Below are positions 1 through 13,659 of a DNA stretch of 64,000 nucleotides, piece by piece. This stretch comes from Dermatophagoides farinae (lineage: Eukaryota > Arthropoda > Arachnida > Sarcoptiformes > Pyroglyphidae). A model generated the notes under the pieces. It saw nothing but the letters and a program-made list of their open reading frames with translations, did not search any database and was not told the DNA's origin. The DNA lies in the NCBI RefSeq assembly GCF_024713945.1, contig NC_134681.1, positions 558,001 through 622,000 of the forward strand, given 5' to 3'. The number at the start of each line of letters is the position of its first letter. The stretch's first letter is position 1. The position numbers and the translations under genes are program-made.

Positions 1-226
1 TTATGATTATATAATAACTGTTTATAGTAACAAAAAAAAAGAAATGAAAAATTGTTAGATTCATTCAATGTTATATAATAACTTGGTCAATTTCATCATC
101 ATTTGATTGGTGAATTTTTTATTTTTATTTTTTTTTTTTTTACTTTCTTTTCCACCTTTGTCGATTGAGTATCGATGAATAAATGAATGATGAATAAATG
201 GAATGAATGGCTTCAAACGATTTGTG

Positions 227-252
227 CGTGTGTGTGTGTGTGTGTGTGTGTG
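227..252. repeat. (TG)n microsatellite
   Basis: Near-perfect TG dinucleotide run. It is one of dozens of (TG)n/(CA)n tracts spread through the non-coding parts of the window. Confidence 0.9.
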
Positions 253-3200
253 GTAATTTGATTTTTTTCTTCTTTGGTATTTGAACAAAAAAAAAAAATT
301 CGAATACCCAATAATAATATCTGAATGAAAATGTTTTTCCTTAATTTCAAAGTCTATTTAGTTTACTTGGATAATTTTCTTTTTCTTTTCATTTTATTTG
401 GTTAAAATTTTATTTTTTTTTTTACTTTTTCATGGATTGATTATAATGATGGTAAAATGATGATGATGATGATGGTATTTATATGTTCGAATAGAATGAT
501 GATGATGATGATGATGATGAATGAAATAATTTTCTCTAATCTAAACCTAAATCAAAAATGATGATTGGCTAGCTTCTTGATTATGTCTATATACTTTATG
601 AATATTACTACTACCATACGGGTAAATATAATATATACAGTGATAGTGTGATGCGTGTGTGTGTGTGTGTTTACCTGTGATGATAATAATTAGCTAATAT
701 AAGGGTCATTATATGATGATGCCAAATATGATGATGATGATGACCATCATCATCATCTGGTCTATATTTGAATGGCGTTGATTAGTGTGTGTCTGTGTGT
801 ATGTGTGTGTGTGTGGAATAAAAATTGAAATAAACAGTCTGATATTTTTAATAATAATCCTTTGAGGTCAGTCATTTTATTTCAATTTCATCAATTCTCT
901 CTCTCTCTCTCTCTGTGCCGAATCTAGAGCATTTTCTTATATGAACACATTGATAATGATATTGTTATATTTGAATTGATCAATAAATTTTCCCTCTCTA
1001 TTTTTTTTTTCTCGCTCGGGAAAAACTTTTTTTTTTTTGGATTTTAATGTTTGGGTACTTTGTTTTGTTTCTTGTAATGATGGGTGAATAAAGTTTTTTT
1101 CTTCTTGGGTTTGGATTTTTTTTTGGTTAGTTGTTGTTGATGATAGTTGTTCCCAACCATTAGGCCTGGCCTAAATTTTCAATTTTTATTTTTCGCTGAA
1201 TCTTTAATGTTCTTTAATCTTAGACAAACAAATTTATCAAATGTTGTTTTTTATTTCACTGGATGATGGCCCTAAGGATCGATGATCTAAATCTAAAAAC
1301 AAAAAATCACATCACACAACAACAACAACAACAAGCATCATTTTGGGCGAAACAATGTCGATCAATTTATGTTGATGATAGGATAAAAATCGATACATTA
1401 AAATTGATTTTTTTCTTTTTTTTCTACTCTTCAAAATAAAAAAAAGTACAATTCATGAACAACGGGTAGTTCAATCAAACATCATTCAATCGATATTTGA
1501 TTCTTGTTATTTTTTTTTTTTGATATATTCACAGTTATGACTCATCATTTTTCACCATGATCATCTAACATTGAACATTGAAATGTCAACATTTCAAGCC
1601 AATATTTTATGGATGAACATGAATTGAAAATCTTTATTCGAATCGAATAAATTCGATCATTTCATTTGATTATGGAAAAATTTCCAAAAAAAAAAAAATT
1701 TTTTTTTCTTCTCTCTTCATTTTGGAAATCTTTCCGAAAACTTTTTATGACTTGTAATTATTGGAATGAAAGTGATGGATATGCCAGAACATATGATGAT
1801 AATAATAACAACAACAAAACAACAACAACAACAACAATCCTAATAATAATGTTTGCCAGTCTGTAATATTTTTTTTTCCTGTATATTTTTAGCATTTGTT
1901 TTGTTTTTGTTTGTCTCTCTTTTCTTATAAATATTGGTTAGTTATTGTTGTTGTGTACGCCTTTGATGATTATTATTGAATGGATGGATCAAAGATGATG
2001 ATGGTGATCACAATGTGTCTATTTGAATCATTCATTTCATCATTATTTATTTCTTCTTGTTTCATATATTATTTTCGTTTGGTGTATGTGTCTATTTTAG
2101 AGTTTTGAATTTTTATTTTTATTTTTTGTTTTCTGCTTTTGTTTTTCAAGTTGCCGATTGGGTTGATGAATGTGGATATTCAATCTACCATTTCTTATTA
2201 TCATCATCATCATCAACTCTGTGTGTGTGTGCATGTGTGTATGTGAGTATTATAAGCTGTCTTGAATTGTTTTCGTTTATTGGAAAATGATGATGATTGC
2301 CGGCTTTGTATTTATGATTATACCGACTGACTGATTGACTGACTGACTGACTGGCTGATCTTTTTCTCCTTTTTTTTTTTTGGTTTCTAAAGACGATGAT
2401 TATAATGATTATAATAATAATAATGATGATGATGACGATAATCTTCAATAGAATTGTATTTTTTTTCCTTTCTATTTTCATCTTGTCTTTGATCCATTAT
2501 GGATTTGAAAAGAGAGAAATAAAAATCGAAATGTCGATATAATGATTACACTATTTTGTATTTGCAAAAAATTCGTATTGATATCAATAATATCTAGATC
2601 AATCATTGATTTTTTTTTTTTTGAATATCCAATTCAAGCAACAATTTGATTATGGTTGAAAATTTCTCTTTCTTTTTTCCTGTGAATGTGTACAAAATAT
2701 GAATGGTACAAACTTTTTTTTGTTGTCCCATTACAATCCACTTTTACTAATCTAAATTTAAATGATGATGATGATGATGATGATTGACTTTATGTTTATA
2801 TTAGATTGTTGTTCACTGTTATATATTTTGTTCTATTTTTGACCCTCAATTTTATTCATTCATCTTCATTGTTTTTATGTTTTGTTTTGTTTTGTTTTGC
2901 TTATTCATTCAACCAAATACAATATAGTCTGGTTTCAGTCTAGATTTATGGATTTCAAACCCAGTGTATCATCAACATTTTTTTTTATTTTGGTTTTTTC
3001 CCTTTTTATTTTCGCTCTGTTTAATATAGGATACTAAAGTTGTATGATAGATGATATATTCACAAACACACACACACAGCATGTTATCATCAGGATACTT
3101 TTTCTTTTTTTCTTGTTTAATTTGATTTTTATTACTGAACAGAAAAAACAAAAACAAAAAACGAAAATTTCGACCATCCCTTTCGACATGCTATAATTTG

Positions 3201-3793
3201 AATCGAACAAAAAAAAAATAGAAAAGAAAAAGAAAACAAATTTTCATCGCTATCGTTTTCAAATTCGACAGAAAAAAAAATTTACTTTTGAATAAACATG
3301 TGAATAACATTAGAATAATGATAAACGAAATCAAAATCCATACCATAACAAAATCAAAAATCCATTCGATGCATATATAAAACTGAATGTTTTTGTTTTT
3401 TCTTGTACAAATTTGAAAATTGAATTTTTTTTTCGCATTCAAAAAATGAAATGAAATAAAATTTGCATATAACAAGGTTTGTTATTTTTTTTTCTAACCC
3501 TGTTTTGTTTTTTTACATGGTTAACCGAATCCAATTTCAATTTGATTTCTATTTTTTATTTTATTTTGGAACCAAAAAAAAAAAAAAAAAAAAAATTTGA
3601 ATTTTTGAATTTTGTCATACAAAAATGACATTTGTCATTTCAACAGATTTTTAAATCTAGATCATCTATATTCGTTACACATTCAATCATTATCATTACC
3701 AGATTATTATTATTATCATCATCATCATCATACAACTATAAGATCACATTTGCGTGTATATATCATTATTGGATTTTTTTTCTTTAATTTCAT

Positions 3794-3819
3794 TGTGTGT
3801 GTGTGTGTGTGTGTGTGTG
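3794..3819. repeat. (TG)n microsatellite
   Basis: Perfect TG run within AT-rich non-coding sequence. Confidence 0.9.
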
Positions 3820-4500
3820 AAAAAATAGAATGGGTATCCATTTCATTACATATCACTACGTTATATGTGTATCTGGTTCATTTTTCAATCATCATCATCA
3901 TCATCAGATTTATTTCTCTTTCACACACACATTATACACACCACATATGTCGGTCATTTGATTTCTTGTTTTTTTTTTTTTTTTTGTTCATTATTTTCTT
4001 TTGTATAATCATCAACATCACTACCGTCTCTATACGTCCGAATATCCATTACATATCATCATCATCATCATCATCATTGAAGATAGACGCCAAATATCAT
4101 TATAATAATGATAATGATGATAATATCATCATTTTTAGTCATTCAAAAGTCATTATTATTATTTCCAGGTATTTTTTTTTTTTTGACAATGAAGTATATG
4201 AAATGATAAAAAGAGAGAGAGAGAGTGAGTGAGTGAAAAAGAGAATCATGTGTGTGTGTGTGTCTGTGTTATTGTTGACTGACGATTATGTTTCCGTTAT
4301 TTATTATTTATTATTACTATTATCGGATTGCGGCTATCATTTTCGAACGAAGAAGCAACAACGACAACAACAACAACAAGCGATGAGTAAAAAAAACGAA
4401 TTTTAAACAATTTTGTTTGTGATTCTTTTTTCTCATCGCTATTTTATTTTTTTTATTCATTCAATATCTATTGTGTTTTTTTTCTGTTCATATCAATCAG

Positions 4501-4530
4501 TTGGTCGGTCGGTCGGTCGGTCGGTTGGTC
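4501..4530. repeat. (GGTC)n tetranucleotide repeat
   Basis: About seven copies of a GGTC/GGTT unit. It is unusual here because the unit is GC-rich while the surroundings are strongly AT-rich. Confidence 0.85.
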
Positions 4531-4952
4531 CTTCATTTGTTTAGGTCAAATCAAAACCGGCCTCTCTTGTATTGGTGTGTGTGTGTGTGTTTATTTCTAT
4601 CGGTTTGTCATGTCATGTCATGTCATTGTTTGGTGTGTAATTTTTTTTTCTTGCTTCTATTTTGTGTCGTTGGTTAATCAAGAGAATTGCTCTAGTTTTT
4701 TTTGTGTGTGTGTGTGTGATTATTTTTTATTATTGTCGTTTTTATTATTATTATTATTATTTCTCGCCATTCGATCCCAAAAATAGGATCATTTTGTTCC
4801 ACAGTGTGTGTAGGTCGATCTCGATTTTATTCAGTAACATATATATTCGGCGACACATGGAATAATATAACTAACAACAGGTTATTGTAACACCGGGTAT
4901 AAAATAATAATGAACAAAAAAAAATGATGTTCATTTTTAACTTTTCTGTATT

Positions 4953-4984
<32 letters not shown>

Positions 4985-4985
4985 A
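4953..4985. repeat. (TTG)n microsatellite
   Basis: Perfect TTG trinucleotide run of roughly eleven units, typical of the non-coding DNA here. Confidence 0.9.
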
Positions 4986-5054
4986 TTTCTTATCAATTTC
5001 AATCATTTTTTTTTCATTGATAATCATCTTTTGATTCCATTTTTTTTGCAGTGT

Positions 5055-5181
<127 letters not shown>

Positions 5182-8100
5182 ATTCTACTCGTCTTTATTT
5201 ATGCTACTGTATATAGTGCACATTCTATTATTTCCAAGTAATTCACCTGTCATTTCTAATTAGGGTCAATGAGTTAAATTTGAAAGAAACAAAAAAAAAA
5301 TATACATGTCTACAACATATACCCAGATTTCATTTCATTTCATCATCATTCATTTGTTTATAATCACGGTCATCATTTACATCCACTTACATTCTACACT
5401 TCACTGACCATATAGGAAATGATTACATGATCATAAATAATGAAAATTTTTTCATTTTTAGAAAAATCTATTCTTTTTTATGGAAAGATTCCAGAAAAAA
5501 AATTGGAAAAATTTTCTTTCCTTTGGCCATAATTGCAAAAGTTTCATTTTTTTTCATTTTAACTTTTGAACAACAATCAAGCTTCTGTTGATTTGTCAGT
5601 GTTGTTGTTGTTGTATAGTTTATATTTCTGATATATACTCTCTATTCATTGTAATATATTTCCATTTCATTTCATATTTATTTCTGAAACTTTTTTTTTC
5701 CATTTTCTGTGTATGAAAAAAAAACTGTTATTATGGTCTAAACACCAACACCACCACCAACAACGGCTCACAATTTAAATGCATTTATATCATCATCATC
5801 ATCATCAGCTGTGTTTAAAATGTTGAAAAACAAAACAAAACAAAACAAAGCGAAAAAAAATGAAACGTTTCAAAAAAAAAAAAAAAAAAATTGAAATGAA
5901 TACTGTATATTCAAATCGTTAAAAAAAACATTCTCTTTTGCTCTTTCATTGTAATCATGGTGAAAAAAAAAATTAAAATTATTTGGGGCAAATTATATCA
6001 TGTATAATATGTTCGGTGTGTGTGTGTGTGTGTCTGTGTGGTGTCTGTACATCTTAAATTTGATTTTAAATTCAATTATAATAACTAATTTTAACTTTTT
6101 TTTTATGTATTGGGTTACAATATAGAAACAAAAAATATGGCCAGTGGTTTTCTTTTATTGTTTTTTGTTGTTGTTGTTATTATCATGAGAAAAAATTGAT
6201 TTGATTCGAATAAAAAAATCCCTTCACCTGTTAATTATAATTATTTTTCCATTTAGAATGAAAGAAAAAATGATAATATTTTTTTTCCTCTAGGTAGAAA
6301 GAAAATATATAACAATTATTATTGAGCTTTTCATTCATGTGTCATTTCCAAACAACAACAACAACAACAACAACAACATCATAGTGGAAAATTTTCCTTT
6401 ACTTATTTTTTCCCTATATACATCCAATACAATCCAATACAATAATATTGTTCTGTTATGGTGATATATCATGGTGATATACCCATTATCAATTGTCACA
6501 TTTGCACAACACACACAATAACAACACCAATTCACTAACAACAATGCAACAAGTTCCATTAGTTTTTAAACATCGACCTCTATTATTATTATTATTATCA
6601 TTCATTCAGAAGGAAACGCCGATTTTGATGTTGATGTTGATGATGATGAACCAAGAAAAGTCGTAAACCAAGTCTTGTTGTTGTTCTGGTGACACAGACA
6701 CATACACACACACACACACACAGAAGTTTTTTTCCTGTTTTTTTTCTGATCTAAGATTTTTTTTTTGAATTTGGTATTTCTTTTCAATTTTAATTTTTTT
6801 TTCTCACTATCTCTATCTTGTCGTCGGCAATCAGTGTCTTTTTTTCTCTCTCTCTCTCTCTCTCTCTCACTCGATGTGTCTTCTCTTCCTCATCAAATGT
6901 GTTTCATTTTATGATCTTGCAAATACACAAATATACAAATAAAGAAATCAAAAAGATGACAGAGTTAAACATTGACTGGTGATCTATTATCTTTTCTACT
7001 CTTGTTTTGTATTTGCACACACACACACACACACAGTGAAAATATACGGTGTTTTTTTTTCTCTGGAATCAAATACAAAATAGAGATTTTTTTTTCGTCG
7101 TCGTCGTCGTTGTTGTTGTTGTTGTCTGTCAATGTATTTCATCATTTTTTTTTGTCATATAATACCTCTATGGAGAAAATGAAAGAGAGAAAAAATCCAT
7201 TTGCCCATTTTTCAAGCACTCAACAATGAATGAATGAATAGATTGGATGAATGATTTGTGTGTGTGTGTATAACGGTAACTTACTTGATTTGAATAACTG
7301 AATAAATGTATGATATATATATGTGTATATGCATTGTAGTGGATTATAATAATCAAATCCTTACAATATGGTTATGACAAGTGTGTGTGTGTGTGTGTTT
7401 TAAATGTGTATATATACGAGAAAAAAAAACTTTTAAATCTAAATGATAGATACAAATATACCAGAAAAAAAACAATAAAAAGAAAAGCGAATTCAATCCA
7501 TTAATCCAATGATGAGGATGATGAACTTTTGTTATACACACACACACAAGTATTATTGACACCATTATCCAATACAATTTGAATGGATATAATAACGATG
7601 ATGATGATGATGAAGATGATGGTTTGATGTTTCAGATCGGACATCATTTTGATTTGTTCGTTTTTTGTTTTGTTTTGTTTTGTTTTGTTTTCATTCATTC
7701 ATTCATTGTTTATCATCCACATCATCAACAGACCTTTGATTGTCTTGTCTCCAAAAAATTTTTTTTTTTTTTTTTGATGATCGGTTGATCAAAAATCATC
7801 AATCGATTAGAGATTTTCAAGAAAAAAAACAACAACAACGAAAAGAAAGGAAAGAAAAAGAAGAAAAAAATTTTTCTTTTCTTTTAAATCCACAATAATT
7901 TGTTGATTCGAAAATATTATAGACAAGAAAAACAACAAGACGAAAACAAAAACATTTTTCATTCACATTTATCCTGCCATTATCATCATCATCATCATCG
8001 GTTAGATCATCATTTTGGATGAAATATTTGTTGTTGTTGTTGTTGTTGTCATAGATATAGAATAGATCAAAGATGATGATCAATCGATTTTGTTCATATT

Positions 8101-9149
8101 TTGTGAACAAACGAACGTACAACATAAAAAAAACTAAATTCTTTTTCATTTTTTTTTTTGCATCAATCCATGTTTATATCATACTCATTTTTTCAACTTG
8201 TCAAACTTTTCGTTGTTATTGTTGTATTTGTTTCATCGTGTCCGTTTGTTTAATTGTGGGTATAACTTGAAAATTTTCTATGCCATATTTGTTTGCTTTG
8301 TTTGTCTCGGTATTTATTCAGCCTTGGAAGGCAAAAAAAAAACAAAAAAAAATTGATTGGAAATGAACCATACGAAAAAAAATAATACCAATATATAGTA
8401 TAAATATTTGAAAATGGAAAAAACTTTTTCGGTTGAATGTGTCATACAATTGGATTGGAGGAAAATTTTTTTTTTCCAAGCTTTTGTGGAATGATCATAT
8501 TTCATATATTAAATCTTTATCTCTCTCTTTCTGTTTCTGTTTCTGTCTCTCTACACATCGATTTACAACAAATGATGAGATTTTCAATTTTAAAAACTTT
8601 TTTGTTGTTGTTGTTGAAAAAAAACCCATCGAAGAAAATAACAAATGAATCAAATGTATTCATTATTTTGGATCCAATAGTCCTAGTCAAACAATTCAGG
8701 CCATGTGTTTGTGAAATGTGTTTATGCAAGCAACAACAACAACAACAACAACAACAAAAAAACCAAAACAAAACAAAAGAAGCTTACACAAACAGAATGC
8801 CAACAGATTATTTTCTTTTTTTTTCTTAACGAAAAAAAAATGTCATGACATGATGATGATGATGATGATGACATGATTTCATTTCATTTTTTTTTCATAA
8901 AAAAAACAGATTTTTTTTTTACTTGGATTGATTTGTGCCAAATGTCCATTATAATTTTTTTTTCAGTTCATAATAATAATAATAATAACGAAAATACGAA
9001 ATCACACACAAAAGTGGTCAAGATTTTGCAAAAAGTAAAGTAGAAATAAAAAAAATTTCTAAAAATTTTTTTCCATCAACAAAAAAAAATTTGTGATGTG
9101 ATGATTATCATTCATCATCATCATCATCATCATTGACTATTTTTCCGTT

Positions 9150-9203
9150 TTTGTTGTTGTTGTTGTTGTTGTTGTTGGTTGTTGTTGTTGTTGTTGTTGG
9201 TTG
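9150..9203. repeat. (TTG)n microsatellite, interrupted
   Basis: Two blocks of TTG repeats separated by a single TTGG interruption, followed by TAG units. Confidence 0.9.
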
Positions 9204-11382
9204 TAGTAGTCGTAGTTTCCATTATTCATGTTGTTGTTGTTGATGATGATGATGATGATCATGATGATTGGTATTCACAGCCACAATTCATCGTTTTTTT
9301 TTCTGGATTTTGAGATTAAATGTATTCACAATTTTTTTCAATTAAAAGAAAAAAAAATATCTTGTCGATGCCTCTATTGTATTGTGGTTGTTGTTGTTGA
9401 TGATCAAATATATACTGGATAAGTGGTATATATTACTGTATTTATATCACAAACATATTCATATATCTTTGGTATTCAATAGGCCAAAAAAATATGTATT
9501 TATGATAAATATAAATTACACGGGTATGAAATGACTGAATTTCCTGATGTTTTCATCATGTCAACGGATCATCATCGGTTTCATCTTTTTGGCATTTATG
9601 AAATTTTTTTTTTGTTTTCTTACTTTTTTCTCCTTCATCATCATCGTCATCATCATCATCTTGTACATACAGTGTTTGGTGGAAAAAAAACACGATTTTT
9701 TTTTTCTCTGAACATCATTGTGAATATGGAAATCACTTTTGTTTTGTTTTGTTTTTTTTCTCCTCAATTTTTTTTTCCTTGATCAATTTGGTATTACTAT
9801 CATGATTTCTTGGTGATTGCCGTTGTTGTTGCTGTTGTTGTTGTTGTTTTTCACATCTTTTCATTGAATTGAATGGAAAAAAAAATGTTTCCGTTTTTTT
9901 TTTTTTTTTTGAATATCTTGTTATTCATTAAATGGTAAAAAAAACGAATTTATACGAATTAGCAGCCCAATAAAAACTTAAACTCTGATGATGATGTAGT
10001 TTAATTTGATCATCAAAACGATGAATGAATTGTAAAACTAGAAACTAAACTAAAAAAAAAAAATACAAGATTTGAATATCAATTGGATAGAAAATTCCAA
10101 TACATACATACATTCATTCATTATATGCATATCATGTTCATTGTGTCGATAATCCGGTCAACCAATCAATTTCATTTACACGTTTTTTTTCTCTATGTTC
10201 TCTTTCAAATAGGTTTTTTTTTCATTCATTACCGACACTTTTTTAGAAACCAGAAAAGATTAATCTTTTCATTGATGAATCGTAATGGGAAAAAAAGGGG
10301 TTAATTTTTTTTTATCTATAAATATAGCTACAAGTTAGCAAATTATTATTTCATGTTGGCCAAAAATCCATGTTCATCAATCTCATATATTCAAATTAAT
10401 TGTTCCCACATATATCTGTTGCCATGTTTTTTGTTTTGTTTTCATTCATATCCACCCATATTCATCTATTGATGATTGATCAATGAAAGAATAAAAAATC
10501 GATCAAATCAAATTGATTGATTTTGATTTGTTGGTGTTTTGTTTGTGTGTTTGTGTGATTGTAATTGTTGTTGGTTAGTTATAATGCATTTCGATTGTGA
10601 ATTAAACAACACACACATGTATGCACGCGATATGATTCCAACAAATACAGAAAAAAAAACTTTGGAATAACTATTTCGTTGAAATCTTTTTATTTTTCTC
10701 GCTATTTTTATATTGATAATTTATTAATGTTGATATATACCTGGAATGGAGCCAAACACACACACACACACCCTATATGCTGTCAGAGAGGATGAAAAAA
10801 AAATCTGACCAAATCATTTCTTCCGAACAAATCAAATCATTTCATTTCTTTGGCCGTCATCATTAAATTGCATGTGTGTGTGTGTGTGTGTGTGTGTGAT
10901 AATGAAAATGAAATAAAAATACCCGAAAAAAAACTGAAGGGGAAACACCCTGGATGAATGAATGAATGAATGAATAAATAAATAGTTATAAAAAAACAAA
11001 TCATCAAAATGACAACGCCCATTCATCGACATTAATACATATGGACAAACAACAAACGGAAATAGATTTTTGTGTCCGTTATTTTTTTCTGTTTTGTTTT
11101 TGTTTTTTTTTCTCGATTTTTATATAAATGATATTTACCGTATTAATATATTATAGTTGTGGTTAAATAACAAAATGATTGATTAGGGCTATTGATGATC
11201 ATAATGATGATGATGACGATGATGATGATTATGAACAAACAATTGTCTAAATAGCCGCAGCTGAAAAGAAAACAAAAAGAATATATATTGATGATGATGA
11301 TGATGATGATAAGAGAATGATGATTGTGTCCATCATTCATTCATTCATTCATTCATTTAGTTAAGATGATGGTAAGCTAAAT

Positions 11383-11496
11383 ATGGAAAATTTTAGCTTC
11401 TGTGCTGCTGTTTTTGTTATTGTTGTTGTTGTTGTTGTTGTTGCTGTTTCAGGTCAAGCTCAATGTCTGAATCGTTTTCAAGTATATTGTAAATAA
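11383..11496 (+). CDS. Putative 37-residue secreted peptide, or first exon of a secreted protein
   Basis: This small ORF has an ATG in a good context (A at -3, G at +4). It encodes MENFSFCAAVF, then a Val run translated from a (GTT)n microsatellite, then AVSGQA and the tail QCLNRFQVYCK before TAA. It reads as a classic signal peptide: short polar start, long hydrophobic core, small residues before a cleavage site near residues 24-26. The mature peptide would have two cysteines (28 and 36). A GT donor at 11489 (GTAAAT) or 11482 (GTATAT) could make it exon 1 of a longer secreted protein. Donor 11482 joins in frame to an open stretch starting at 11723. I recognise no family. The signal-like layout could be accidental, because the hydrophobic core is itself a repeat. 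Confidence 0.35.
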   Translation: MENFSFCAAVFVIVVVVVVVAVSGQAQCLNRFQVYCK

Positions 11497-12843
11497 GTAT
11501 TTATAGATAAGAATACCATGGAAAAATAACATCAACCAGTAGCCTGACAAAAATCAAACATCATGAAACTTTTTCTTATATTTTTTTTCGGTCATTCACG
11601 GTGGTCGGTAACCATGGTTAGATATTTGTGTCTTTTTTTCTTATTTTCTTCATAATTTTTTGTTGTTGTTGTTGTCCAATGATGTTGATGATATAACAGT
11701 AGTTTTTTGTGTTTAAATGTAGAAAAATCTGATGATTGTCAATGATGATGGCCACCATTTTATATTGATGATGATTATGATCATAAAAACGGTAGTTCCA
11801 AATACAATGTCGATGAAGGATAACGAATCGATTTTTTTTTGTCGAGAACGAATATTACATACAACAAGGTATGATTGGATGATCACAGGTTTTTTTTTTT
11901 GCTATACCGAATCTCATATCGATAATGATGATGATGGCAATGGTGGTGGCCACACAATATCATCAAGCATAAATATCGAAACGGATTGATTTTTGTATGA
12001 ATCAAAAAAAAGCGATGATTGACCGACCTAATTTTCAATTGTTTTTTTTTTTGTTTATGGTTATTATTATTATTATTATTATTGATCAGTTCTGATCATT
12101 TCAATCATTTTTTTTGGCTCACGATTTTCTTTTTCGCTTTACAGGCTAACAAATAATAAAATGGTCATGGTTAAATTTTTTTTTTCATCAGTTCTTTTTT
12201 TTCACATTTCTCCACATGATGATGGTTGATTTTCAATTTGTTTAAATTCATTCGCAAATTGGTATATTATATATATATAGAGTTTAATGTTTCAGACGAT
12301 ACGAAATAGGATGATGATGTGGATGTTAGCGATACAAATGTAATCTAATGATTTTTGTACGAAACACAACGCTAATCACCTCTCTTTCTCTGTCTCTCTG
12401 GCTAGTCTTTAAAAATGTTCACTCTTTTTTCTTTATTGTTTTGTTTCACTTGAAACATCATTATTCAAATGTGTAATAAAAGTGATTCTAATTTATTTTT
12501 TTCTTTTTTTTGTTTAATGTTTCCTATGACACTAAATAATGTTGTAATTATTTATCATCACCCAAGAACATTTCAAAGATTTTTTTTTCTGATAATGATG
12601 ATTCAGTAGTAGCATTAATAGTTGCATTAATAAATTTCTTTATCATTTCCTTTACCACATTTATTTAATTGTGATTATATCCCATATATATGTGTGTTAT
12701 CTGATGCTAATGATGATGATGATAATGATGATGATGATGATTTTCAAAATATTTAACCAAATTTAAATTACTTGATGAAATTTCTTTTCCTACTGCTTTT
12801 TTTTCCTCCTCTCTTTCATTGGTTGTTGTTGTTGTTATTCATT

Positions 12844-12867
12844 TGATTGATTGATTGATTGATTGAT
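12844..12867. repeat. (GATT)n tetranucleotide repeat
   Basis: Six tandem GATT units. Confidence 0.85.
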
Positions 12868-13405
12868 TTTTTTCACTGTATACTATAGAAATGCATGTTT
12901 TTCTCTGATTTTTTTTGTTTCAGATTGATTATTAGCTACTATATTCAGCAAAAAAAAAAAAAACACGTGTTTAAACATTTACACAATCGATTTTTATTTT
13001 TATTTTTATTTGCGTGTAAAGCTTATTGCAAATTTGATTGTCATTCAATACTGAATGAATGAATTATTATCATCATCATCATCAAATTTTCACCCTTGTT
13101 TCCTTTCTATTGCTTTTTCCATCTATTTGATTGGTATTTTGTGCGTACATTCTGTTTCAATATATAAAAAAAATAGGATTGCAGCAAATAAATCTACCAA
13201 AAAAAAAAAAATTTGCAATCAAGTGTACACTAGTATGATAATAATAATGATCATGATGATAGTGGAAATAAAACGAAAACAAAACAAAACAAAAAAAAAT
13301 ATGAATAGTAGCCTTGATGGTTTATATATGATAATAATGATGATGATGATGATGGGAAGGACATCAAACAATAATTGCCATTACCATTACCATTACCAAC
13401 CGACT

Positions 13406-13430
13406 AACCAACCAACCAACCAACCAACCA
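13406..13430. repeat. (ACCA)n tetranucleotide repeat
   Basis: Tandem ACCA units; in one frame they read PTNQ repeats within an unconvincing ORF (13055-13465). Confidence 0.85.
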
Positions 13431-13558
13431 CATGGTCAACAACTAAATGTAATATTTGCCAATAAAAAAAATGTTTTCATTATTTGTATTAGCTATGATG
13501 ATGATGATGATAGCTACAATTCATTGAAATATTTAAATGGATATAGCTTGTTACGTAT

Positions 13559-13659
<101 letters not shown>

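Noticed and set aside
6335-6559. Minus-strand 74-codon ORF with a Cys-rich hydrophobic start
   Set aside because: It ends in a Leu run from (AAC)n and has no family features; treated as a chance ORF.
11723-11989. Open stretch ending HTISSSINIETD, possible second exon of the 11383 ORF
   Set aside because: It can be joined in frame, but the donor is weak and much of the sequence is I/M repeat translation; not enough to extend the CDS.
13055-13465. 136-codon ORF with a hydrophobic N-terminal segment
   Set aside because: Most of its length is repeat translation (S run, M/I run, PTNQ repeats, poly-Lys), with no domain or splice signals; probably chance.
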